Assembly (NCBI GenBank): GCA_965225705.1 | Contig: OZ245325.1 | Span: 620,001-684,000 of the forward strand | Source: G965225705 sp965225705 | Lineage (GTDB): Bacteria; Pseudomonadota; Alphaproteobacteria; Caulobacterales; Maricaulaceae | Direction: 5' to 3' | DNA length: 64,000 nucleotides | In this document: in pieces, positions 55,114 through 64,000 of the stretch | How positions within the stretch are numbered: position 1 is the stretch's first letter | Layout of the letters: the number at the start of each line of letters is the position of its first letter | The notes under the pieces: generated by a model | What the model was told of the DNA's origin: nothing | The model's input: the letters and a program-made list of their open reading frames with translations, nothing else | The model's database searches: none | Program-made: the position numbers and the translations under genes

Positions 55114-55413
55114 GAAGAGGGGTCTGATCTTTTAAAGACAGGTTCCTGCGTGCCGGCCTTAATGCCCCTATCATGCCATATGTACCCGGACTTAGACAGG
55201 AAGGGGTGTGCGCTACCCATAAACAATGAAACTGATAAAACAGACATACACTGTTATGGAAAATAGGGGTGTAGGAGGTTTTGTCCTGTGAAATATTTTT
55301 TAAGTCAGTTAGAATTATAGTGATTTTCTTTTCTCTTTATTCTCCATATACTTTCCTGTATAAGATTCCTCAGATTTTTCCTTTATATTCGATGCGAGAA
55401 GGTTTCCAGTCTG
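55114..55413 (+). other. Intergenic region upstream of creD
   Basis: AT-rich toward 55280-55400, probably holding the creD promoter. No RNA gene or clear hairpin was found. Confidence 0.4.
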
Positions 55414-56808
55414 ATGAATGCCATCAAGCCCCAAAGTTCTTCCCCACATGCCAGGTCACATTCTGCTGGCCTCAAACTTCTTTTGGTATGCCTTTTGACG
55501 GTTTTGATGAGTGTGCCCCTTTTTTTTGTTTTTCTTATCACGCTTGACAGATCTCATTATGCAGATCAGGCTCGCCATGAGATTGTCGATCTTGTGGGGG
55601 GGGAACAGTCTGTTATGGGGCCTCTTCTTGCTGTGCCTTTTAGTTCTGTTAAGACCTGGGAAGATGAAAATGGGGAGATTATTACCAAACTTAAGGAAGG
55701 TTTTGCCATTATTTTCCCTGAAAAAGGGGATATTCAGGCAAAAATTTTGGTGACAGAGCGCAAAAAATCCCTTTATCGCGAACCTGTCTACGAAGCCCAG
55801 ATCAGCATTATGGCTGATTTTACGTCTTCTACTTTCTCAGACATTCAGGGTTTGCCGGAAAATGCTGTTTTGTCCTGGGAGAAAGCCCGTCTGGCTCTTG
55901 GGATCAGAAATACAAAGGGCCTGCGCGATCAGGTTCAGGTCACTCTGGATAAGGAAAGTTTTTCTCTTGATCCTTTTGGTTTTTTCACAGGCAATAGAGA
56001 ATTCAGTGGCAATCGCTATACATGGTTAAGTACGCCTGTTCCGTCCCTGTCTCTTATGAAGGAAAAATATCATGTCACCTCATCCCTCAAGCTTACGGGG
56101 GCACGGCGTCTTGATCTGCCACCTTTTGCGGCCACAACAAAGGTGATGATGGAAGGCAACTGGCCTGATCCCAGTCTTGAAGGTGGTTTTGCAGCCATAA
56201 CACGTGAAATTGATGATCAGGGCTTTAAAGCGAACTGGGAGATTCCCTATCCTGCCCGGGGCATCCCCAAAGCTGTTACGGATGAGGCCCTTCATTTTCA
56301 GGATTTTGAGGGACGTTCTACAGCTGTGCGCTTTATTCAAAAAAACAATCCCTATCAGTATGTTCAGCGTGCTCTTAAATATGCCCTTCTTTTTATCAGC
56401 CTTGTGCTTTTGTCCTATTTTCTTCTTGAAACTGTGATACGCAAACGTGTTCATGCGGCCCAGTATGTTCTTATTGGTCTTTTGCAGAGTATTTTTTATC
56501 TTCTCCTTCTGGCTTTTTCAGAATATACGGGCTTTTCTCTGGCCTTTCTTTTAGCGGCCGGTTCGACGGTTCTTGTCTCCTCTTTTTATGCCGGCACAGT
56601 CTTTGGGGGCTGGCGCTGGACAAGATATGCTTTGTGCATATTTACAGGCGTTTATGCTTTGCTTTACCTTTTGATGAGACTGGAAGACTTTGCACTTATG
56701 GTGGGGGCTTTGGTCAGCTTCTTTGCTGTGAGCATGACACTCTATATAACAAGAAAACTGGATTGGTATGGTGATGAGGATGCCACAAAAACTGATCTAA
56801 AAACATAA
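55414..56808 (+). CDS. creD: Inner membrane protein CreD family
   Basis: The 464-residue protein has an N-terminal helix (LKLLLVCLLTVLMSVPLFFVFLI), a large periplasmic beta-rich domain (about 45-310) with RSHYADQARHEIVDLVGGEQSVMGPLLAVPF, then a C-terminal block of about six helices starting YQYVQRALKYALLFISLVLLSYF. CreD is an envelope-stress protein regulated by CreBC in some bacteria; creBC genes are not nearby. Confidence 0.93.
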   Translation: MNAIKPQSSSPHARSHSAGLKLLLVCLLTVLMSVPLFFVFLITLDRSHYADQARHEIVDLVGGEQSVMGPLLAVPFSSVKTWEDENGEIITKLKEGFAIIFPEKGDIQAKILVTERKKSLYREPVYEAQISIMADFTSSTFSDIQGLPENAVLSWEKARLALGIRNTKGLRDQVQVTLDKESFSLDPFGFFTGNREFSGNRYTWLSTPVPSLSLMKEKYHVTSSLKLTGARRLDLPPFAATTKVMMEGNWPDPSLEGGFAAITREIDDQGFKANWEIPYPARGIPKAVTDEALHFQDFEGRSTAVRFIQKNNPYQYVQRALKYALLFISLVLLSYFLLETVIRKRVHAAQYVLIGLLQSIFYLLLLAFSEYTGFSLAFLLAAGSTVLVSSFYAGTVFGGWRWTRYALCIFTGVYALLYLLMRLEDFALMVGALVSFFAVSMTLYITRKLDWYGDEDATKTDLKT

Positions 56809-56832
56809 AAGACGGTTTTAAGGACACGGATT

Positions 56833-57615
56833 ATGGTTGAACTTACACTTCCTAAAAACTCTAAAGTCAGGCGCGGGAAAACATGGCCAGCGCTTCAGAA
56901 AACAGGGCAGGTGACACGCTTTAAAGTGTATCGCTATGAACCTGATTCCGGGGATAATCCTTCCTGGGATACATATGAGGTTAATCGTGAAGAGTGTGGG
57001 CCTATGGTCCTGGATGCTCTTCTTTATATCAAAAATGAGCTTGATCCGACACTGTCCTTCCGCCGTTCCTGCAGGGAAGGGGTTTGTGGCTCATGTGCCA
57101 TGAATATAGGGGGACGTAACACGCTGGCCTGTACCAAAGGCATTGATGAATTTAAGGGAAAGCAGATCACGATAGCTCCTCTCCCACATATGGAGGTTGT
57201 GCGTGATCTGGTTTCAGATTTAACACAGTTTTATGCGCAATATGCCCTGATGGAACCCTGGCTTCACACAACAAGTCCGCCACCTGAGAAAGAATGGCAG
57301 CAAAGTCCTGAAGAGCGAAACCGTCTGGATGGGTTGTATGAATGCATTTTGTGTGCATGTTGTTCAACCAGCTGTCCCAGTTACTGGTGGAATGGTGATC
57401 GGTATTTGGGACCTGCTGCTCTTCTTCAGGCCCACCGCTGGTTAAGCGATAGTCGCGATGAGGCCTCAGGAGAACGTCTTGATAAGCTGGAGGACCCGTT
57501 CCGCCTTTATCGTTGCCATACCATTATGAATTGCACAAATGTATGTCCTAAAGGTCTTAATCCTGCTAAAGCCATTGGTGAGATTAAAAAGGCTTTGCTG
57601 GAACGTGCTCTGTAG
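56833..57615 (+). CDS. sdhB: Succinate dehydrogenase iron-sulfur subunit
   Basis: SdhB carries electrons from the flavoprotein to quinone. The 260-residue protein has the 2Fe-2S cysteines (CREGVCGSCAMNIGGRNTLAC), the 4Fe-4S motif CILCACCSTSCPSYWWN and the 3Fe-4S motif CHTIMNCTNVCPKGLNP. AAGGACACGGATT precedes the ATG. It lies 24 bases downstream of creD; sdhC, sdhD and sdhA are not adjacent, which is unusual. Confidence 0.97.
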   Translation: MVELTLPKNSKVRRGKTWPALQKTGQVTRFKVYRYEPDSGDNPSWDTYEVNREECGPMVLDALLYIKNELDPTLSFRRSCREGVCGSCAMNIGGRNTLACTKGIDEFKGKQITIAPLPHMEVVRDLVSDLTQFYAQYALMEPWLHTTSPPPEKEWQQSPEERNRLDGLYECILCACCSTSCPSYWWNGDRYLGPAALLQAHRWLSDSRDEASGERLDKLEDPFRLYRCHTIMNCTNVCPKGLNPAKAIGEIKKALLERAL

Positions 57616-57700
57616 ATGTGGATCGCAAAGTCTTTGTATCCTGACACAGCATAAGTTTCTCTTTTAGGAACGCCAGAAGTAGAAAAGAAGGCCTCAACAC

Positions 57701-58396
57701 ATGAAAAGGGCACTTGTTTTGTTCTCCGGGGGGCAGGATTCTTCAACCTGTCTTGCCTGGGCCTTAAAACACTATGACTATGTAGAAACTGTGGGGTTTG
57801 ACTATGGTCAGCGCCATCACGTTGAGCTTCGTGCCCGCCATCGCCTGCGTGAAGCTTTTAAGACAGGTTTTCAGGACTGGGCCCGGCGTTTGGGATCAGA
57901 TCATGTGTTAGATCTTCATGCCTTTGGAGCTCTCAGTGAAACGGCCCTGACACAGCCTTTGAAAATTAACTGGGAAAAACAGGGTCTGCCCAACACATTT
58001 GTGCCGGGACGCAATCTTGTCTTTTTGGTGTATGCGGCGGCTTTAGGTTATCGGCGTGGACTAACACATCTTGTGGGGGGGATGGGGGAGGCCGACTATT
58101 CCGGCTATCCCGATTGCCGTCATGCGACCATGAAGGCGCAGGAACAGGCCCTGCAACTGGGTCTTGACAGCCCTGTTAAGATTGAAACGCCACTGATGTT
58201 TTTAGATAAGGCCGGGATTTGGTCTTTAACCTATGAACTGGGTGGCTCTTCCCTTGTTGAGCTTTTTCTTGAAGAGACACGTACCTGTTATGAAGGTGTG
58301 GAAGACACACGCCATGCCTGGGGATATGGATGTGGGACTTGTCCGGCCTGTGAACTTCGGGCACGGGGTTTTGAGACCTGGCAAAGTCATAAATGA
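57701..58396 (+). CDS. queC: 7-cyano-7-deazaguanine synthase QueC
   Basis: QueC makes preQ0 from CDG with ATP and ammonia. The 231-residue protein has the ATP loop LVLFSGGQDSSTCLAWAL, FVPGRNLVFLVYAAALGY and the zinc-binding C-terminal cysteines CYEGVEDTRHAWGYGCGTCPACELRARGF. It is the first of three queuosine genes in a row (queC, queE, tgt). Confidence 0.97.
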   Translation: MKRALVLFSGGQDSSTCLAWALKHYDYVETVGFDYGQRHHVELRARHRLREAFKTGFQDWARRLGSDHVLDLHAFGALSETALTQPLKINWEKQGLPNTFVPGRNLVFLVYAAALGYRRGLTHLVGGMGEADYSGYPDCRHATMKAQEQALQLGLDSPVKIETPLMFLDKAGIWSLTYELGGSSLVELFLEETRTCYEGVEDTRHAWGYGCGTCPACELRARGFETWQSHK

Positions 58397-58422
58397 CAAA
58401 GTCATAAATGACAAAGCCATAG
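58382..58422 (+). repeat. 15-bp tandem repeat at the queC stop codon
   Basis: The unit CAAAGTCATAAATGA occurs twice in direct succession (58382-58396 and 58397-58411) and a third partial copy follows (to about 58422, with one base changed). The queC TGA is inside the first unit, so the repeat arose across the stop codon. Confidence 0.9.
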
Positions 58423-58578
58423 AAATTCCTGAAACTCATTTAAAATACAAAGGGCCCTTTTTTGAGAGGACATGTTGAGGGGTCTTCGTCTCATTCTTTT
58501 TCTCTTTCAAAAGAAGAAAACAGAGGATTTATTTAAGAAACCCTCTTTTCGGGGCTTGCATCCCGTACAATCCCGTTT

Positions 58579-59322
58579 ATGACAAGACATATGTCTTATG
58601 CTGTTAAAGAGCTTTATCTGACTGTTCAGGGGGAAGGAGCCCAGACCGGGCGCCCGGCTGTTTTTCTGCGTTTTGCAGGCTGTAATTTATGGTCGGGCCG
58701 TGAAGAAGATCGTGAAAAAGCTTTCTGCTCTTTTTGTGATACAGATTTTACAGGGCTGGATGGGCCAGGTGGCGGGCGTTATGACAGGGCGCAGGAATTA
58801 GCACAGGCAGCCCGTGCCCTTTGGCCGGATCAGGACCCTGAAGAACAACACTCTAAGGGTGAAGACCATGGGGGAGGTGGTTGTGAAGGAGAGCATTTCA
58901 GGCAGGGGGGGGATGATGAGGTCAGGCGCCCCCTGGGCCAGCCCTGGCTTGTCTGCACAGGGGGAGAGCCTTTCTTACAACTTGACGAGGAGCTGATTCA
59001 TGCTCTGCACATGGAAGGGTTTTTCATAGCTGTTGAGACCAATGGATCCCTTCCTGCCCCAAAGGGTCTCGACTGGATCACAGTCAGCCCCAAGGCAGGT
59101 GTTTTCTTGCGTCAAACCTCTGGTGATGAACTTAAACTTGTCTTTCCTCAACAAGGTCTCCACCCCGAAGAGTTTGAAGGGCTTGATTTTCAGATTTTCT
59201 CCCTTCAGCCTCTGGATAATGCAGAGCGTGATGAGCATGCACAAAAAGCCTATGCCTATTGTCTTGAAAACCCAAAATGGCGCTTAAGCCTGCAAACCCA
59301 TAAATGGATCCATGTGCCTTAA
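58579..59322 (+). CDS. queE: 7-carboxy-7-deazaguanine synthase QueE, non-canonical cluster motif
   Basis: QueE is a radical SAM enzyme converting CPH4 to CDG. The cluster cysteines are Cys35, Cys50 and Cys53 (C-x14-C-x2-C), the non-canonical pattern known from some QueE enzymes instead of CxxxCxxC. YLTVQGEGAQTGRPAVFLRF precedes it and VCTGGEPFLQ follows. A charged Gly/His-rich insert (about residues 88-120, DPEEQHSKGEDHGGGG) is unusual. MTRHMSYAV is the start; MSYAVKELY at 58594 is an alternative. Confidence 0.93.
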   Translation: MTRHMSYAVKELYLTVQGEGAQTGRPAVFLRFAGCNLWSGREEDREKAFCSFCDTDFTGLDGPGGGRYDRAQELAQAARALWPDQDPEEQHSKGEDHGGGGCEGEHFRQGGDDEVRRPLGQPWLVCTGGEPFLQLDEELIHALHMEGFFIAVETNGSLPAPKGLDWITVSPKAGVFLRQTSGDELKLVFPQQGLHPEEFEGLDFQIFSLQPLDNAERDEHAQKAYAYCLENPKWRLSLQTHKWIHVP

Positions 59323-59370
59323 TTTTCTCTTTCTCCTTTTGGTTTTTTTCTTAAAAAAGGTTTCAGCATT

Positions 59371-60489
59371 ATGATGATATTTCCCTTCTCCCTCAAAGCC
59401 CGTGAGGGACAGGCCAGGACAGCTGTTCTTAAAACCTCAAGGGGGGACATACGAACGCCCGCCTTTATGCCTGTCGGGACAGCGGCAACTGTCAAGGGTC
59501 TTCTAACTTCTCAGGTACGTGAGACGGGAGCTGATATTCTTCTGACCAATACCTATCACCTGATGCTCCGTCCCGGGTCTCAGCGTCTCGAACGCCTTGG
59601 TGGTGTCCATAAATTTATGCGCTGGGAAGGTCCCATTCTCAGCGATTCAGGGGGGTATCAGGTTTTTTCTCTTTCCAAACTCCGCAGGCTTGAGGAGGAG
59701 GGCGTGACCTTTCGTAGCCATCTTGATGGTTCTCAACATGTCCTCACCCCGGAGCGCGCCATGATGATTCAGGCTGATCATTTAGGGGTTGATATTGCTA
59801 TGCAACTGGATGAATGCACTCCTTATCCCTGTACATATGATGAGGCCGCACGCTCTATGGAATTATCTTTGAGGTGGGCTAAGCGATCTCGTACAGCTTT
59901 TGGAGAGAGAGAAAACCAAACTCTGTTTGGTATTGTCCAGGGGTCTGTCTATCCGGATTTAAGACAAATATCTGCAGAACAGTTAATTGAGACAGGTTTT
60001 GGGGGATATGCCATAGGGGGGCTTGCTGTAGGGGAAGGGCACAACATGATGTGCGAGGTTTTAAGTCAGACAGTCCCTTTTCTCCCTGAAGATCGTCCCC
60101 GCTATTTGATGGGGGTGGGAAAGCCCTTAGATATTGTAGAGGCCGTAGCCCGCGGTGTTGATATGTTTGATTGTGTTTTGCCAACACGTTCGGGGCGTCA
60201 TGGTCAGGCCTGGGCGGATGAGGGGCCCCTTAATCTTAAAAATGCATGTTTTGCAGAGGATGATACCCCTCTTGACCCATCAGGCACCTGTTCTGCCAGC
60301 CAGGATTATAGCAAGGCCTATCTCCACCATTTGGTCAAAAGTGGGGAGCTTTTGGGTTCTGTCTTATTGTCCTGGCATAATCTTGCCTATTTTCAGGGGC
60401 TTATGGCGCGCATGCGTGCTGCTATTTTGAAGGGGGAGTTTGCAGTTTTTTACCAAAATTTTAAAGCACGTCAAAAAAAGCCCGGATGA
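59371..60489 (+). CDS. tgt: tRNA-guanine transglycosylase
   Basis: Tgt exchanges G34 for preQ1 in GUN-anticodon tRNAs. The 372-residue protein has TPAFMPVGTAATVKGL, NTYHLMLRPG, LSDSGGYQVFSL, IAMQLDECTPYP, the nucleophile region YLMGVGKPLDIVEAVARGVDMFDCVLPTR, and zinc cysteines near GTCSASQDYSKAYLHHL. Confidence 0.97.
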   Translation: MMIFPFSLKAREGQARTAVLKTSRGDIRTPAFMPVGTAATVKGLLTSQVRETGADILLTNTYHLMLRPGSQRLERLGGVHKFMRWEGPILSDSGGYQVFSLSKLRRLEEEGVTFRSHLDGSQHVLTPERAMMIQADHLGVDIAMQLDECTPYPCTYDEAARSMELSLRWAKRSRTAFGERENQTLFGIVQGSVYPDLRQISAEQLIETGFGGYAIGGLAVGEGHNMMCEVLSQTVPFLPEDRPRYLMGVGKPLDIVEAVARGVDMFDCVLPTRSGRHGQAWADEGPLNLKNACFAEDDTPLDPSGTCSASQDYSKAYLHHLVKSGELLGSVLLSWHNLAYFQGLMARMRAAILKGEFAVFYQNFKARQKKPG

Positions 60490-60656
60490 TCCTGAAGCTG
60501 GCTCTTTGTGAGAGAAGGAGCCGCGCAGAAAACAGCATATAAAAAATTTATGGGCATGAGTTTTTCTCTCTTTTTAAGTAGTATAAGAGGAGTATCTTTA
60601 GATTTATTGAAGATAAAGGTTTTTTTCCCTCTGATGTATCTTTTGAGGATCGTGTT

Positions 60657-61556
60657 ATGTCGTCATCTTCTTTAAAAACAGTTATAAGCGTAAGCGAGCT
60701 TGATGAAGTTCTGGGAGCCTGGCGTTCTGAGGGATTACGTGTGGCCTTTGTGCCGACCATGGGGGCTCTTCATGAGGGGCATCTCTCTCTTCTTCGTCTG
60801 GCACGCCAGCGTGCTGATAGGGTGATAGCCAGTATTTTCGTGAACCCTGCCCAGTTTAGCCCTGATGAGGATTTTGACTCCTATCCGCGTCAGCTGTCTC
60901 AGGATCAGGAAAGACTAGCACAGGAATCCTGTGATCTTCTCTATGCTCCTCAAAACACAGATTTCTACCCCCCTCAATTTGACACATCCGTTACGGTTGG
61001 TGGTGTTTCTGAGGGACTTGAAACAGCTTTCAGACCCCATTTCTTTACAGGTGTTGCCACGGTTGTCACCAAGCTCCTCAACCAGACGCGACCTGATACC
61101 ATCATTTTGGGGGAAAAAGATTATCAGCAATATCTCGTCATTAAGCGCCTTGTTGAAGATATGGATATGCGTGTTGATGTTCTGGGTGCCCCGATTGTCC
61201 GTGATAAGGATGAGCTGGCTCTCTCCTCCCGCAATGTTTATCTAAGCCCTGAAGAGCGCAAACGTGCCGTCATACTGCCCCGCACACTTAAAACCTGCGC
61301 TTATGCCCTCAGCACAGGTGTCCCCCCTGAACAGGCCCTCGCAAAGGCCCGTAATGTTCTGAAAGACGGGGGGATAGAAAAACTGGACTATGTTGAAGCA
61401 CGCGATGCGGAAACATTAAGACCTCTGCCTCACGGAGCTTTAACCACACAGGCCAGAGTTCTGGCGGCCGTTTATGTCGGGACAACACGGCTTATTGATA
61501 ACTGGCCTGCTGCACCTCAACAGGGGGAAGAGGGAGAGGAAAGAAAGATAACCTGA
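60657..61556 (+). CDS. panC: Pantothenate synthetase
   Basis: PanC joins pantoate and beta-alanine with ATP. The 299-residue protein has VAFVPTMGALHEGHLSLLRLAR, SIFVNPAQFSPDEDFDSYPR, FFTGVATVVTKLLNQTRPD, GEKDYQQYLVIKRLV and DELALSSRNVYLSPEER. panB is not adjacent. Confidence 0.97.
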   Translation: MSSSSLKTVISVSELDEVLGAWRSEGLRVAFVPTMGALHEGHLSLLRLARQRADRVIASIFVNPAQFSPDEDFDSYPRQLSQDQERLAQESCDLLYAPQNTDFYPPQFDTSVTVGGVSEGLETAFRPHFFTGVATVVTKLLNQTRPDTIILGEKDYQQYLVIKRLVEDMDMRVDVLGAPIVRDKDELALSSRNVYLSPEERKRAVILPRTLKTCAYALSTGVPPEQALAKARNVLKDGGIEKLDYVEARDAETLRPLPHGALTTQARVLAAVYVGTTRLIDNWPAAPQQGEEGEERKIT

Positions 61557-61662
61557 ATGTAGAGAGAAAAATGAGGACTGGATGAAGGGGGTCAGGTGAA
61601 GACACGAAGCCCGTTGAAAAAAGATTGCCCTTTCCTCCCTCTTTTTGTTTAGACTTGTCCTT

Positions 61663-62178
61663 ATGACAGATGTGATTCGCATTATGGGTGTGGACCCGGG
61701 GCTCAGACATTGTGGCTGGGGCGTTGTGGACAAACGGGGATGGGCACTTCGTCATGTCGCCCATGGTGTGGTCTCACCCCCTCCGCGGGACGTTATGGGG
61801 AAACGCCTGAAAGGGGTTTATGATGGTCTTGTTGAAGCCATGACTCTTTATACCCCGAATGCTTTTTCTCTGGAGACGGCGTTTGTGCACATCAATCCTG
61901 CCACGGCTCTGAAGCTGGGTCAGGCACGCTCCTGTGCCTTTTTAGCGGCGGCTCATGCCGGTCTTGATTGCGCCGAATATGAGCCCCGTGCTATCAAAAA
62001 GGCTGTTACAGGAACGGGGCGTGCTGATAAGGTACAAATTGCCGCTATGATAAGGACTCTTCTCCCCACAGCAGGGGATATCAGGGAAGGGGATGCCGCA
62101 GATGCCCTTGCCGTGGCCATCTGCCATGCACACCATTGTCCGGAACCTGAAAACACAATGATAAAGGCCAAACCATGA
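61663..62178 (+). CDS. ruvC: Holliday junction endonuclease RuvC
   Basis: RuvC cleaves Holliday junctions. The 171-residue protein has the acidic residues in IMGVDPGLRHCGWG, LETAFVHINPATALKLGQARSCAFLAA and EGDAADALAVAICH. MTDVIR at 61663 is the family-like start. It overlaps ruvA by 4 bases. Confidence 0.97.
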   Translation: MTDVIRIMGVDPGLRHCGWGVVDKRGWALRHVAHGVVSPPPRDVMGKRLKGVYDGLVEAMTLYTPNAFSLETAFVHINPATALKLGQARSCAFLAAAHAGLDCAEYEPRAIKKAVTGTGRADKVQIAAMIRTLLPTAGDIREGDAADALAVAICHAHHCPEPENTMIKAKP

Positions 62179-62837
62179 TAGGGAAGCTTAAAGGTCTTGT
62201 GGAGGCCCTGGGTGAATCTGAACTTCTTCTTGATGTTGGGGGGGTCGTCTACCTTGTGCAGGCCGGTCAGCGCACGCTGCAGGCCCTGATGCCGGGGGAA
62301 CAGGTGGGCCTTCCTGTTGAAACCCATGTCCGGGAGGATATGATCCGCCTTTATGGCTTTTTGTGTGAGGAAGACCGTGCCTGGTTTGTGCGTCTTCAGA
62401 TGATACAGGGTGTGGGCCCCAAAGCGGCCCTTGCTATTTTGGATGTTTTAACCCCTGAAGACCTTTTGTCTGCTGCAGCTATGGAGGATTCAGCAGCCAT
62501 TGCCCGTGCACATGGTGTGGGCCCTAAGCTTGCACAGAGGATTGTGACGGAACTGAAAGATAAGCCAGTGCCTGCTCTTCGGGTTATGGAAGAAGGGGGA
62601 CCAGGTTCAACACCTCCCTTACAGGGTCACGCTTCTTCTTCCCCTCAGCCCCCGTCTTCCGAAACATCCTCAAAGACCATGATGGATAAGCGCCGTGATG
62701 CGCGTTCTGTTCTGATTAATCTGGGGATTGATCCCACAAAAGCAACCCGCGCTGTCGCTCAGGCCATAGGCGATCTGGGTGAGGGGGCTGAGCTTGACAG
62801 CCTCATCAAAAAGGCCCTTCATGAGGCGAGCTCATGA
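62175..62837 (+). CDS. ruvA: Holliday junction branch migration protein RuvA
   Basis: RuvA binds four-way junctions as a tetramer and loads RuvB. The 220-residue protein has the OB domain (MIGKLKGLVEALGESELLLDVGGVVYLV), the HhH motifs (MIQGVGPKAALAIL and AHGVGPKLAQRIVTELKDK) and a C-terminal RuvB-binding three-helix domain. A Pro/Ser-rich linker (about 145-165) joins them. It overlaps ruvB by 4 bases. Confidence 0.97.
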   Translation: MIGKLKGLVEALGESELLLDVGGVVYLVQAGQRTLQALMPGEQVGLPVETHVREDMIRLYGFLCEEDRAWFVRLQMIQGVGPKAALAILDVLTPEDLLSAAAMEDSAAIARAHGVGPKLAQRIVTELKDKPVPALRVMEEGGPGSTPPLQGHASSSPQPPSSETSSKTMMDKRRDARSVLINLGIDPTKATRAVAQAIGDLGEGAELDSLIKKALHEASS

Positions 62838-63907
62838 ACATGCCCCCTCAACAAAGACTGGTTTCCGGAGCATCCCAGCCAGAAGACATGCGGGACAAAG
62901 CCCTGCGCCCTTTATCTTTTGATGAGTTTGTGGGTCAGGATTCTGCAGTTGATAATCTGAAAATTTTTGTCCAGGCCGCGGGTCTTCGGGGGGAAGCTCT
63001 GGATCATGTCCTCTTTTATGGGCCTCCCGGGCTTGGTAAGACCACGCTGGCACACATTGTTGCCCGGGAACTTGGGGTGAATTTTCGTTCCACATCAGGT
63101 CCCGTCATTGCCAAAGCAGGGGATTTGGCCGCCCTACTGACCAATCTTGAACCACGGGATGTTTTGTTTGTTGATGAAATTCACCGCCTGAACCCTGCGG
63201 TGGAAGAAATTCTCTACCCTGCTATGGAAGATGGGGCTTTGGATCTTCTTATTGGGGAGGGGCCTTCTGCCCGGTCTGTTCGGATTGAGCTTGCCCCTTT
63301 TACGCTTATCGGGGCGACGACGCGCTCTGGTCTTTTGACAACACCTCTCAGGGATCGGTTTGGTATTCCTGTACGTCTGTCTTTTTATGATGAGAGGGCT
63401 TTGACACGTATTGTCACGCGTGCAGGCCAAAAACTGAATCTGGAGCTTACCTTAAAAGGTGCACGGGAAATTGCACGACGTTCCCGTGGTACGCCGCGTG
63501 TGGCCGGGCGTCTTTTGCGCCGCGTGCGTGATATTGCGGAACTTGAAAACAGGAAAGAAATTGACACAGACATAGCGGATAGCGCTTTACAACGTCTGGA
63601 GGTGGACAGGCTGGGGCTCGATAGTCAGGATCAGCGTTATCTCCGTATTTTGATCGATCATTTCTCAGGGGGGCCTGTGGGCCTTGAAACACTTGGGGCA
63701 GCTTTATCAGAAACCCGGGATGCTCTGGAAGATGTTGTGGAGCCTTATTTACTTCAACAGGGTTTTATCGCACGCACCCCCCGCGGGCGTGTGGCCTGTG
63801 CTAAAGCTTATGAACATCTGGGCCTTACCCCTCCTCTTCCCGAACAAAGGGAGGAGAACCTGTTTCAGGACCATGCCCTTAAAGCCCGAAATGAGAATGA
63901 GACCTGA
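62834..63907 (+). CDS. ruvB: Holliday junction branch migration helicase RuvB
   Basis: RuvB is the AAA+ motor of branch migration. The 357-residue protein has RPLSFDEFVGQDSAVDNLKIFV, Walker A GPPGLGKTTLAH, Walker B DVLFVDEIHRL, sensor GATTRSGLLTTPLRDRFG, and a C-terminal winged helix ending near RGRVACAKAYEHLG. It closes the ruvC-ruvA-ruvB operon. Confidence 0.98.
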   Translation: MNMPPQQRLVSGASQPEDMRDKALRPLSFDEFVGQDSAVDNLKIFVQAAGLRGEALDHVLFYGPPGLGKTTLAHIVARELGVNFRSTSGPVIAKAGDLAALLTNLEPRDVLFVDEIHRLNPAVEEILYPAMEDGALDLLIGEGPSARSVRIELAPFTLIGATTRSGLLTTPLRDRFGIPVRLSFYDERALTRIVTRAGQKLNLELTLKGAREIARRSRGTPRVAGRLLRRVRDIAELENRKEIDTDIADSALQRLEVDRLGLDSQDQRYLRILIDHFSGGPVGLETLGAALSETRDALEDVVEPYLLQQGFIARTPRGRVACAKAYEHLGLTPPLPEQREENLFQDHALKARNENET

Positions 63908-64000
63908 ACCCTCCGGAATGTTCAGCATGCTCCGTCCTCAGTACGTATCTCATCTTGTGATATGTATGTTTTTTCTTTATCATCACCTCTGTGTTGTCCT

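Noticed and set aside
57616..57700. Possible preQ1 riboswitch before queC
   Set aside because: The short leader shows neither the conserved C-rich loop nor the A-rich tail of preQ1-I elements.

Overview
The window looks like chromosomal DNA of an alphaproteobacterium. Supporting features are the fdxA-carD neighbourhood, the lepB-rnc-era operon, an S4 protein of the alphaproteobacterial length, ribosomal protein L21 with a C-terminal HhH extension, a TIGR02301-type secreted protein, a DUF502 protein, etfBA, a PhaB-type reductase and a clpB promoter that matches the alphaproteobacterial sigma-32 consensus. The genus cannot be fixed from the sequence alone. Base composition is moderate; AT-rich patches mark the accessory segments. 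No rRNA, tRNA or CRISPR array was found.

Layout. 1-2.2 kb: end of a phosphate-selective porin gene and pstS, closed by a perfect terminator, then a structured intergenic stretch that may encode an ncRNA. 2.2-7.8 kb: ybjQ-like, maeB, purM, a Sua5-type tRNA threonylcarbamoylation gene and rpsT. 8.0-9.6 kb: a small AT-rich accessory patch with a ClpP-fold (SDH_sah) protease-like gene and a 59-residue partner. 9.6-31 kb: housekeeping genes (fmt-def, rmuC, cytochrome b561, a class A PBP, a CPA1 antiporter, fdxA, carD, rlpA, nadK, rpsD, era-rnc-lepB, an aa3 oxidase subunit IV-like gene, DUF502, clpB). 31-34 kb: rplU-rpmA and an isolated aldehyde-dehydrogenase-family gene.

34.5-42.6 kb is the highlight: a minus-strand operon that reads as an undescribed thiazole/oxazole-modified microcin (TOMM/LAP) RiPP system. 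Its first gene is a 39-codon ORF (42406-42525), too short for most gene callers. It encodes a leader with an FxxxB-like motif and a core in which 17 of the last 18 residues are Cys, Ser or Thr. A 13-bp hairpin follows. Next come an E1-like/RRE partner (C protein), a YcaO cyclodehydratase ending in PHPFP (the PxPxP signature), a SagB-type FMN dehydrogenase, an ABC ATPase, an ABC-2 permease, a secreted TPR-like protein and a TonB-dependent outer-membrane receptor. The first seven synthesis and export genes plus the receptor overlap or nearly touch. The probable logic is: synthesis, heterocyclisation, oxidation to azoles, export across the inner membrane, and a TonB receptor for handling or re-uptake at the outer membrane. 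No leader protease is present.

43-64 kb: TIGR02301 protein, a lipoprotein cytochrome c, etfBA, phaB-like, a TadG-like VWA protein, yraN-rsmI, a LppC-type PBP activator, a GFA-family gene broken by a single-base change in a G run, a DUF885 metallopeptidase-like protein, a small membrane protein, creD, an sdhB with no sdhCDA beside it, queuosine genes (queC, queE, tgt), panC and the Holliday-junction operon ruvCAB.
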